Below are positions 1 through 5,424 of a stretch of DNA of 10,272 nucleotides, piece after piece; the first letter of the stretch is position 1; each line of letters opens with the position of its first letter. Source of the DNA: Saprospiraceae bacterium (lineage in GTDB: Bacteria; Bacteroidota; Bacteroidia; Bacteroidales; JAIPBB01). The position numbers were made by a program, and so were the translations under genes. The notes under the pieces were generated by a model, which was not told where the DNA came from, did no database searches, and worked only from the letters and a program-made list of their open reading frames with translations. The stretch is taken from assembly GCA_021739805.1 (NCBI GenBank), contig JAIPBB010000191.1, positions 1 through 10,272 on the forward strand, read 5' to 3'.

Positions 1-104
1 ATAGGTGTTACTATCGGCGTTACAACTTCGTCATCCTTCTTACAACCCGAAATAGCAATAACCACAAATAAGATGCTGAGCATCCATACATTCCATTTTT
101 TCAT
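1..104 (-). CDS. Partial lipoprotein, N-terminal 34 residues only
   Basis: An open frame starts at ATG 104-102 and runs off the left edge of the window. The visible part is a lipoprotein signal: MKKW, a hydrophobic stretch (residues 5-18), then the lipobox I-S-G-C with the acceptor cysteine at residue 21, followed by KKDDE. A Lys/Asp-rich stretch right after the cysteine is typical of Bacteroidota lipoproteins, and Asp/Glu-rich forms act there as surface-export signals. The linker after it is Val/Thr/Pro-rich, much like that of the multiheme cytochrome upstream. It lies 146 bases downstream of the cytochrome stop on the same strand, so the two may be one transcript. TAAATTTG (190-183, minus strand) could instead serve as its own -7 element. 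No Shine-Dalgarno site is visible. What the mature domain does cannot be seen; another haem protein or an accessory lipoprotein is possible but unproven. Confidence 0.8.
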   Translation of the reverse strand, partial: MKKWNVWMLSILFVVIAISGCKKDDEVVTPIVTP

Positions 105-250
105 AATTCTAATTTTTAGTTTTTAATTATTTATTTATTGTTCAATTTTAGTTTCAATATATTTGGTTTATTCAAAAATTTTCAAATTTAATTTGTGAAA
201 TTTACTTTATTATCTTTTTAATTATTTTTCATTGTCACATAGTCTTAACA

Positions 251-1627
251 TTATTTCTTTACAAACCATGCAGCAGGAAGTTTTCCATCAACAACAATAT
301 TTGCTGAAGCGGTTTGTTCCCACGACAAAAGGTCGCTGCTATACAAATATAATTCTTTATTAACTAAAGTACCATTTTCATTTCTGATATGGCATTTTGA
401 TGAACAGGAAGCTGTTCCGACATCTGTTCTGCTTGTAATCTTTAATATATTGTGAGGCGAAGTATAGTTATATGTAGGTAGAGCATCAAAGTTTGCATAT
501 GCAGGAACACCATATTTTTCCCAATTATCAGGAGCTGCAAGTGTTCGTCTTACCAATGTAAAATCATATCCTGGTTTAAGAGTTGGTAAAGGATTACTGG
601 CGATTTTAAAACCAAGATATGCAGGAACTCTTGCACCATCACCATGAATATGACAACTGCCACAATTATTATAATCCTGGGAGTGACAAACCTGGCAATT
701 AAAGTCAGTAAAGTGTTCAGTATGATAGTTGTTGGATGCACTGCTTGAAGAATGACAGCTAAGGCATTTAGGAAGTGCTACATAAGCATATCGTTGCTCA
801 ACAGGCAGTCCATTGCCATGCAGTTCACCACCGGTGTGGCATTCGTGGCAACTAAATCCTTTTTTACTTAAATGTACATCAGGTTGTGTTCCTGAAGCAA
901 CACCGAAATATGCATGTCCCCCTCGGGAAGTATGGCAGGTAACGCAAATACTTATCATGTCGGGTGTTTTCTTAAATTGGTGTCCTTGAGCCAATCCACC
1001 ACCGCCAATTGGAGGTCTCACAACATGACAATTTCCACATGTGCCATGACATGTTGCACAATTTGCATTATATCCTTCTATTTGATGAGCTGGTAATTTG
1101 TCGAAATCCTGGCTGCTGGTGTAACCACTTCTAATGGCAACTTTTCGTTTTTGTCCTGTGCCATTATGGAGACTGGTTTTGAATTTATTTACAATAACCT
1201 GATGGCAACTTCCACATTTTTCATCATAAAATGCTGATGGATGTGAAATGAAATTCCCTGAGTGGGCTACTAATTTATCTGAAGTTCCTTCAGTTCCATT
1301 ATGACAACCAACACATCCTACTGCATAATGTCCTGACTTTTTATATTCATCGAAGCCGGCACCACCCATGAAAACACGGTCGTAAGGTTCGTAATGAGGG
1401 GCTTCTCCACCACAACCTCCTGCAGGAGCAGCTGTGTCGGGAGTATAAATTTCTTGTAAATGGGCATAGTTGGTATGGCATCCTTCACATGAAGCTAAAC
1501 TCGTATCAGTTGGAGTTGGTTCAGTTATAGGGACTACTTGTTCAGGGTCTTTTTTACACTTTACCAATGTAAATAATAATAGAACTGCTGTTACTATTGT
1601 CAGCATTATTTTAATTGTATTTCTCAT
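251..1627 (-). CDS. Multiheme c-type cytochrome lipoprotein
   Basis: The 458-residue protein begins with a basic and hydrophobic signal (residues 1-23) ending L-V-K-C24, followed by KKDPEQ. This is a Bacteroidota-style lipoprotein signal, although Lys just before the cysteine is unusual. Ten canonical c-type haem sites (CXXCH) start at residues 47, 105, 138, 190, 197, 228, 260, 288, 311 and 322. An eleventh, spaced CX3CH (CSSKCH), starts at 408. Many extra histidines could be distal ligands. The protein should therefore be exported, lipid-anchored and carry 10-11 haems, acting in extracytoplasmic electron transfer or as a multihaem reductase; the sequence does not say which. Residues 330-405 and 414-458 lack haem sites and may form a separate fold. 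The start ATG is the first codon of the signal peptide. It is divergent from a Crp/Fnr regulator 228 bases away, which fits control by oxygen or nitrogen oxides. The class is certain; the substrate is unknown. Confidence 0.93.
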   Translation of the reverse strand: MRNTIKIMLTIVTAVLLLFTLVKCKKDPEQVVPITEPTPTDTSLASCEGCHTNYAHLQEIYTPDTAAPAGGCGGEAPHYEPYDRVFMGGAGFDEYKKSGHYAVGCVGCHNGTEGTSDKLVAHSGNFISHPSAFYDEKCGSCHQVIVNKFKTSLHNGTGQKRKVAIRSGYTSSQDFDKLPAHQIEGYNANCATCHGTCGNCHVVRPPIGGGGLAQGHQFKKTPDMISICVTCHTSRGGHAYFGVASGTQPDVHLSKKGFSCHECHTGGELHGNGLPVEQRYAYVALPKCLSCHSSSSASNNYHTEHFTDFNCQVCHSQDYNNCGSCHIHGDGARVPAYLGFKIASNPLPTLKPGYDFTLVRRTLAAPDNWEKYGVPAYANFDALPTYNYTSPHNILKITSRTDVGTASCSSKCHIRNENGTLVNKELYLYSSDLLSWEQTASANIVVDGKLPAAWFVKK

Positions 1628-1708
1628 AATTATAAGATTTTAAAATAAATTTTCTTTGTGTTATTAATCAAAAGCTTTTGCTATTGTAGATAAATTAAGC
1701 CATGACAA

Positions 1709-1716
1709 CAAAAATA
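1709..1716 (-). promoter_or_regulatory. Candidate -7 element for the cytochrome gene
   Basis: On the minus strand this reads TATTTTTG, an exact match to the Bacteroidota -7 consensus TAnnTTTG. It would place the transcript start near 1703 and give a leader of about 75 bases before the cytochrome ATG. No convincing -33 TTTG lies at the usual distance, which would fit a promoter that needs an activator. A palindrome, CAAAAGCTTTTG (1669-1680), would sit inside the leader. Confidence 0.4.
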
Positions 1717-1771
1717 ATTTAATACTGAGTTTGTAATCTTTTTTAATAGCTGTCATAGAACTGCTTAATTA

Positions 1772-1806
1772 TTGACATATTTGTATAAATAGTTGACATA
1801 AATCAA
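1772..1806 (+). promoter_or_regulatory. FNR-type operator with an extra upstream half-site
   Basis: Bases 1793-1806 read TTGACATAAATCAA, one mismatch from the FNR consensus TTGATnnnnATCAA. A second TTGACAT starts at 1772, exactly 21 bases (two helical turns) upstream of the first, but its right half (TTGTA) is poor. The centre of the full site (1799.5) is about 40 bases before the transcript start predicted from the -7 element at 1827-1834, which is the classic class II activator position. The neighbouring regulator carries the recognition-helix residues that read this kind of half-site, so autoregulation is the simplest reading. The site could also serve the divergent cytochrome promoter, but at a much greater distance. 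Confidence 0.6.
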
Positions 1807-1826
1807 TTTTTTTTCCGATTTTATTG

Positions 1827-1834
1827 TATTTTTG
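1827..1834 (+). promoter_or_regulatory. -7 promoter element of the Crp/Fnr gene
   Basis: TATTTTTG matches the Bacteroidota -7 consensus TAnnTTTG at every defined position. The predicted start of transcription is about 1839-1841, giving a short leader of about 15 bases before the ATG at 1856. The region 19 bases upstream lacks a TTTG -33 element but abuts the FNR-like box, as expected for an activator-dependent promoter. Confidence 0.5.
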
Positions 1835-1855
1835 TAAGATATTTGAAGAAGTACT

Positions 1856-2551
1856 ATGACAAATAAAGCCAAATTTACTGCCTGTTCGATTAGCGGTAGC
1901 CATTGCAGATGTTTTGACAAACTTCCAAAGGATGAGATTGATTTAATCAATTCTAATTCAGTTTATGTGACCTTTAAAAAAGGTGAAGTTATTTGTAAAC
2001 AAGGTTCTTTTACTTCTCACATTATGATGATTGAAGAAGGTCTTGTAAAGGTTTATATTGAAAACGGTATAAATACGCTGGTTTTAAAAATAATTACAGA
2101 AGATAATTTGTTAGGTTTATCAACTCTTCGCGAGCAATCCAATGTTTTCTCATACTCAGCAATGGCTTATACTGAAACTAAAATCAAACAAATTGATATT
2201 AAGACTTTTCTTGGAGTTCTTGATCGAAATGCTACTTTTGCTAAGGAAGTAATAGAAATATTAGGAGCAAATAGCGAACAAATTCAAGGTCGTTTCTTTT
2301 GCCTGGTGCACAAACAATCGTTTGGGAAAATTGCTGATATTCTTTTATGCCTTGCTGATCGTGTGTTTAAATCTAAGGATTTTAATTTGCCAATTTCACG
2401 AAAAGATTTTGCCGAATTAACTGGCGTGGCTAGCGAAACCGCAAGCAGAATACTAAAGAAATTTGAGGACGATGGATTAATTATAATGGACGGCAAAGCT
2501 ATTCAGATTTTAGATTACGAACGCCTGGTTAAAATTAGCGAGACGGGTTGA
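1856..2551 (+). CDS. Crp/Fnr-family transcriptional regulator
   Basis: The 231-residue protein has the length and layout of Crp/Fnr regulators. A cyclic-nucleotide-binding-type beta-roll spans about residues 25-120 (F-K-K-G-E-V-I and the conserved I-E-E-G-L-V-K-V), a dimerisation helix about 120-150, and a winged helix-turn-helix about 155-225. The recognition helix reads G-V-A-S-E194-T-A-S197-R198-I-L, matching the E-x-x-S-R pattern with which FNR reads TTGAT half-sites. Three cysteines sit at the N-terminus (C10, C17, C19) with a fourth at C47. FNR proteins ligate an oxygen-sensitive [4Fe-4S] cluster with N-terminal cysteines, so a redox cluster is plausible, but the spacing (C-x6-C-x-C) is not that of E. 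coli FNR. It is divergent from the multiheme cytochrome and preceded by a matching FNR-like box. The ATG at 1856 is chosen because it precedes the cysteine cluster and follows the predicted promoter; there is no Shine-Dalgarno site. Family certain, signal inferred. Confidence 0.93.
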   Translation: MTNKAKFTACSISGSHCRCFDKLPKDEIDLINSNSVYVTFKKGEVICKQGSFTSHIMMIEEGLVKVYIENGINTLVLKIITEDNLLGLSTLREQSNVFSYSAMAYTETKIKQIDIKTFLGVLDRNATFAKEVIEILGANSEQIQGRFFCLVHKQSFGKIADILLCLADRVFKSKDFNLPISRKDFAELTGVASETASRILKKFEDDGLIIMDGKAIQILDYERLVKISETG

Positions 2552-2612
2552 TGAAATAATTCTCCTGCATGAATAGGCTTGCATATGAATATTTTTTTAT
2601 TAGATAACCAAA

Positions 2613-3056
2613 ATGAAAAAACTTTATATTCCTCCCACATTAATTGCCTATTGTTTAGTCGTAATGATTCTTTTCTATTTCTTTATTCCACAATTTAATT
2701 TTATTGTTTTTCCTTATAATCTTGCCGGATTAATTATTTCATTTTTAGGATTTATAATAATGGGTAAAGCAAGAGATTTATTCAGAAAACATGAGACCAC
2801 TTTGAAAATCAAAACTTCATCTCAATTAATTATAGAAGGAGTTTTCACTAAAACAAGAAATCCCATGTATTTAGGAATGACTATATTGATTTTAGGATTT
2901 AGCATATGTTCTACTAATCTTTTATCTTTAATCCTACCATTGTTATTTATGATTTTTGTTAGTCAAATATTTATTTCTAAGGAGGAAAAATTAATGGCAG
3001 ATACTTTTGGAGATGAATATCTTGAATATAAAAAGAAAGTAAGAAGATGGATTTAA
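2613..3056 (+). CDS. Isoprenylcysteine carboxyl methyltransferase-type membrane protein
   Basis: This is a 147-residue membrane protein with hydrophobic segments at about residues 8-26, 32-50, 88-101 and 102-121. The diagnostic block of the ICMT/phospholipid methyltransferase superfamily is present: G76-V-F-T-K-T-R-N-P-M-Y-L-G88, then E-E at 124-125 and the C-terminal F-G-D-E-Y-L-E-Y-K-K (132-141) with basic residues after it. In this fold these segments bind S-adenosylmethionine and the methyl acceptor at the membrane face. Bacteria lack prenylated CAAX proteins of the eukaryotic kind, so the true substrate is unknown; a lipid or small molecule is likely. The gene starts 61 bases after the Crp/Fnr stop on the same strand, so it may be cotranscribed with the regulator. 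No Shine-Dalgarno site is visible. The family is clear from the motif; the reaction is inferred. Confidence 0.87.
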   Translation: MKKLYIPPTLIAYCLVVMILFYFFIPQFNFIVFPYNLAGLIISFLGFIIMGKARDLFRKHETTLKIKTSSQLIIEGVFTKTRNPMYLGMTILILGFSICSTNLLSLILPLLFMIFVSQIFISKEEKLMADTFGDEYLEYKKKVRRWI

Positions 3057-3211
3057 AACTCCTGTCCTAAAGTCTTTGCAAGAAAATTCTGAATATCATA
3101 CATACTTACTTCTTTCAGTCGAAAAACAAAAGATAAAACTTGTCCGTATGGATAAATTCCAAAAACCTTATTTTTAAAAGAAAACCTTAGTAAAATAACA
3201 TAACGACAACA
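3053..3211 (-). pseudogene. Possible C-terminal gene relic, 52 open codons without a start
   Basis: The 304-base gap between the methyltransferase gene and the next gene (3057-3360) has no intact gene. On its minus strand, however, 52 codons are open, ending at a TAA (3055-3053) that overlaps the end of the upstream gene. The peptide looks protein-like rather than random: it contains NKVFGIYPYGQVLSF, then VFRLKEVSMYDIQNF, and ends LGQEF. No ATG opens it, and a TGA at 3214-3212 closes the frame. A neighbouring frame just upstream reads on with NKVFDVVVMLFY, so a frameshifted relic is possible. I do not recognise the family. The opposite strand also has about 40 open codons here, so chance is a real alternative. 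Bases 3212-3360 otherwise hold only AT-rich sequence with short repeats. Confidence 0.3.
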
Positions 3212-3234
3212 TCAAAAACCTTATTAACCTTATT
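3160..3234. repeat. Cluster of short direct repeats (CAAAAACCTTATT)
   Basis: CAAAAACCTTATT occurs at 3160-3172 and again at 3213-3225, and its right part AACCTTATT recurs immediately at 3226-3234. A shorter AACCTTA lies at 3183-3189. Four copies within 75 bases of a non-coding gap are more than expected, although AT-rich sequence makes such repeats common. They could be slippage products or a small binding-site array; no function is shown. Confidence 0.4.
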
Positions 3235-3360
3235 GATGGCAAAAACTTACTATATGTCAAATTATCGAATCTATATCATCCAGCACATCAAAATAAAATT
3301 TAGCCCATATAATATTTTGCAGTATCATCATTTTCTCTAATTTTAAGCAAAATTTGAAAT

Positions 3361-3906
3361 ATGTTTGAAATTGATGATGGGAAAATTAAGTATAGAGCAT
3401 TCAAAACCCCACCAATATTTAAAATATTTACAGCTAGAGAAGAATCTAAAGTATTTAAAATTCAGAATAATTTAGTTCACATTATACTTGTTCTTTGGTA
3501 CTCTTTTTTAGCATTGACTTTGGGTTGGATAGGAGGAAGTTCACATATAATTTTCGGTACTATTAAAAATGTTCTGGAAACATTACATATCAATATGGCT
3601 GGTGGAATTGATTATTCTAAAACTCAAAATGAAACTGAATATGATTATGAAACAAATTATGTGTGGAACAATCTTCTAAGCAAAACCAGAAATAAAATTA
3701 ATAAATATGAGGTGGAAACAATTCTTCTTATTCAGGATGAATTTAAAAAAATGAATAGAGAATTCTATACTAATGATAATATTGATTTTATAATTTATAA
3801 TTTGGGTAAGATTGATATTCACCGAATCAGGAAAGATGAAATACTTGATATTTTTGATGCTTTAAAGCTATATTCTAATCATGAAATTGAAGAAGACTAT
3901 GTATAA
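3361..3906 (+). CDS. Protein of unknown function with one membrane segment
   Basis: The 181-residue protein has no family I recognise with certainty. Residues 1-37 are a polar, basic cytoplasmic-type start. A hydrophobic segment at about 39-58 (LVHIILVLWYSFLALTLGWI) should cross the membrane. The stretch I-N-M-A-G-G-I-D-Y-S (77-86) follows a second weak hydrophobic region. The C-terminal 90 residues are polar, charged and helical in character (Y-V-W-N-N-L-L around 100-106, then Lys/Glu-rich helices) and look like a soluble domain. No signal-peptidase or lipoprotein site is seen. The gene has ordinary codon use for an AT-rich genome and a long leader; the ATG at 3361 is the only reasonable start. 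A hairpin that may end the transcript lies 40 bases past the stop. It is the first of three unassigned genes on this strand. Confidence 0.7.
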   Translation: MFEIDDGKIKYRAFKTPPIFKIFTAREESKVFKIQNNLVHIILVLWYSFLALTLGWIGGSSHIIFGTIKNVLETLHINMAGGIDYSKTQNETEYDYETNYVWNNLLSKTRNKINKYEVETILLIQDEFKKMNREFYTNDNIDFIIYNLGKIDIHRIRKDEILDIFDALKLYSNHEIEEDYV

Positions 3907-3921
3907 AGCAATCATATTTAT

Positions 3922-3929
3922 TATTTTTG
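3922..3929 (+). promoter_or_regulatory. Candidate -7 element upstream of the secreted-protein gene
   Basis: TATTTTTG matches TAnnTTTG exactly and sits 84 bases before the ATG at 4014. If used, transcription would start near 3935 and both hairpins at 3946-4003 would lie in the leader of the mRNA. No clear -33 TTTG accompanies it, and the motif is not rare in AT-rich DNA. Confidence 0.3.
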
Positions 3930-3945
3930 TGTGAGCTTAAAACTG

Positions 3946-4003
3946 TTTTTTATCTATAAAACGGTATATAGATAAAAAAGGTTAATGTTTTTTTATTAAC
4001 CTT
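3946..4003 (+). terminator. Double hairpin with T-run, probable terminator
   Basis: The first hairpin has a perfect 13-base-pair stem (TTTTTTATCTATA at 3946-3958 with TATAGATAAAAAA at 3967-3979) around an 8-base loop. A second hairpin overlaps its last two bases: AAGGTTAAT (3978-3986) pairs with ATTAACCTT (3995-4003), and its loop carries seven T's (3988-3994). Hairpin one followed closely by the T-run would work as a terminator for the gene ending at 3906. The second hairpin ends only 10 bases before the ATG at 4014, so if an upstream promoter is used the pair could also form a leader structure near the translation start. The stems are AT-rich and therefore weak for a terminator. Confidence 0.5.
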
Positions 4004-4013
4004 AGCACTCATT

Positions 4014-4718
4014 ATGAGGAAATATTCAATTTTAATTTTAATATTGGTATTCAATGTATGTCATAGCTATAGTCAAGAATTTGCTATTTTTTATATAAAT
4101 GAAGAAACCGATTATCCATATCGTAAATTTACTAAAGAAGCCAAGAAGCAATACACTTGGGTGATCAATGGTACAGAGATAAAATATAAGACTGGCAGAT
4201 ACAAAATACCTGTCAATTCATCTCATGCATTTGACACTATATATTTTAAGAATATTTTATCTAAAGATGATGTTATATTTACTGATGGAAGGGTTATTTA
4301 TGATACATTGAAAATCCAAATATTATGTAAATTAAAAGCAAATCATAATTATAGTCTCAGTCAAATATTCCCAGGTAATTTTGAGATATACTCTTTAGAT
4401 TCATTATGCGTTGAAAAATCTATTATTTTTAAAACTATTAACAAACAAAATAGTGATACTCTATATTTTTTCTTTAATGAATATAATAAGATATTTTCTG
4501 ATACTATATTAAATTTATCAACTTCCAACAACAAATTGAGAGAAAGTTTTGTCAATGATTTCGCATTATATAGAAATAGTCTTTTTTCTAGATTTTTTGA
4601 AAGTAAAAATAATACTAAATTATATAGTTTATCATTTCTTTACCTGCATTCAGAAACTTTGGAAATAATATATGATTTCAAAACAAACAAGTATAAACTT
4701 AAAATAGTTGACAAATAA
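4014..4718 (+). CDS. Secreted protein of unknown function
   Basis: The 234-residue protein begins with a signal peptide: M-R-K, a hydrophobic core at residues 5-15, then H-S-Y-S-Q, giving a likely signal peptidase I cut near residues 20-21. The cysteine at 16 lies in no proper lipobox. The mature part (about 213 residues) is rich in Tyr, Phe, Asn and Lys, with alternating beta-strand-like segments and no transmembrane stretch, and I recognise no motif. It should act in the periplasm or outside the cell. A duplicated intergenic element lies 14 bases past the stop. The base composition is very AT-rich, as in the genes on either side, so nothing marks it as foreign relative to its neighbours. 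It could belong with the membrane protein that follows, but the 129-base gap makes tight coupling unlikely. Confidence 0.65.
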   Translation: MRKYSILILILVFNVCHSYSQEFAIFYINEETDYPYRKFTKEAKKQYTWVINGTEIKYKTGRYKIPVNSSHAFDTIYFKNILSKDDVIFTDGRVIYDTLKIQILCKLKANHNYSLSQIFPGNFEIYSLDSLCVEKSIIFKTINKQNSDTLYFFFNEYNKIFSDTILNLSTSNNKLRESFVNDFALYRNSLFSRFFESKNNTKLYSLSFLYLHSETLEIIYDFKTNKYKLKIVDK

Positions 4719-4731
4719 CAACAATGCTATC

Positions 4732-4772
4732 AAAAAATAAAAATTATTAGAAACGCATTTTATTAAGAACGC
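4732..4772 (+). repeat. Intergenic repeat element, copy 1
   Basis: This 41-base stretch after the secreted-protein gene aligns with 5354-5393 after the next gene. Both begin CAAAAAATAAAAAT, both have AAACGC in the middle and TTTATTAAG near the end; I count 35 of 41 aligned positions identical, with one single-base gap. In this copy the hairpin around TATT is degraded. Both copies lie soon after a stop codon, which suggests a 3' element or a duplicated boundary. Confidence 0.5.
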
Positions 4773-4847
4773 AGGTAATTATGGAGACTCTAACTAAATG
4801 AACAATTTACTCAAAAAAAATGTTTAAGACAAATAATTGATAATACC

Positions 4848-5339
4848 ATGTTCAATATTTTTAAAATTAATAAGTGGATTTTATTAATCCTTGTCGCAGT
4901 TTTACCATTTATTGTTCAGTCTTTTTTGTGGCCTCCCCATTTCTATTTAGAAATCGGAACTAAAGCTATTTCAGTGTTCTTTCTTATATATTGGTATTAT
5001 TCTATAGATTACTTAATCTCAAAGAGTTTTGAATTTGAAAAAAAAATTAATATTTTGACTAAATTATTATATGTTTTCATTGGTATTTATCCTATTATAA
5101 TTGGGGTATATTTCTTTCCTCTGACAAGTATAAATTCAAATCAACCTGAATTTTATTACATCATCCCTCTTCAAATTTTATGGACAATTTCTTTAATAAT
5201 AACTTTGATTAGAATAAGTAAAAAAATTAAAGAGAATATGAATGTTTCAGGCGCATTCTGGAAATTATTGTTTTACCCTGTTGGAATAATATTATTACAT
5301 CCAGAATTTAAAAAAAATGCAGATAAAAAAGTTAAATGA
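4848..5339 (+). CDS. Four-segment integral membrane protein of unknown function
   Basis: The 163-residue protein is strongly hydrophobic. Likely membrane segments are residues 10-28, 36-56, 72-92 and 103-122. A fifth weaker hydrophobic stretch (137-150, FWKLLFYPVGIILL) ends in H-P-E-F-K-K near the C-terminus. Lys-rich loops (57-70 and 123-131) suggest cytoplasmic faces. It has no signal peptide and no catalytic motif that I recognise. The C-terminal FYP-x-G-I-x-x-x-HP pattern resembles small inner-membrane proteins of unknown role that I know from Bacteroidota, but this is from memory and unverified. It is bracketed by the two copies of the intergenic element at 4732-4772 and 5354-5393. The ATG at 4848 begins directly before the first membrane segment; no Shine-Dalgarno site is visible. 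Confidence 0.68.
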   Translation: MFNIFKINKWILLILVAVLPFIVQSFLWPPHFYLEIGTKAISVFFLIYWYYSIDYLISKSFEFEKKINILTKLLYVFIGIYPIIIGVYFFPLTSINSNQPEFYYIIPLQILWTISLIITLIRISKKIKENMNVSGAFWKLLFYPVGIILLHPEFKKNADKKVK

Positions 5340-5353
5340 TGAAAAACTCTAAA

Positions 5354-5393
5354 CAAAAAATAAAAATCATTAAAACGCCCTTTATTAAGGTCG
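5354..5393 (+). repeat. Intergenic repeat element, copy 2, with hairpin
   Basis: This is the second copy of the element at 4732-4772. Here the right half forms a good hairpin: AACGCCCTT pairs with AAGGTCGTT around a TATT loop with one mismatch, and the outer ATTA and TAAT may extend the stem. It starts 14 bases after the stop of the membrane-protein gene and ends about 30 bases before the mannosidase ATG. A weak terminator or a duplicated gene-boundary unit are both possible; no T-run follows. Confidence 0.5.
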
Positions 5394-5424
5394 TTAATAT
5401 CTTAATCCACTTTAATTAAAACAA

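Noticed and set aside
183..195. Palindrome CAAATT T AATTTG as an operator between the two lipoprotein genes
   Set aside because: It is a short AT-only symmetry in very AT-rich DNA and matches no operator consensus; it also overlaps a weak -7-like element, so I do not list it separately.
550..1096. Open frames on other frames across the cytochrome gene
   Set aside because: They lie wholly inside the 458-codon cytochrome gene, whose haem motifs prove the true frame, and their peptides show no domain.
4732..5393. Integron cassette with attC sites
   Set aside because: The repeated element lacks the attC core sites (GTTRRRY and its complement) and the folded form typical of attC; no integrase is in view.
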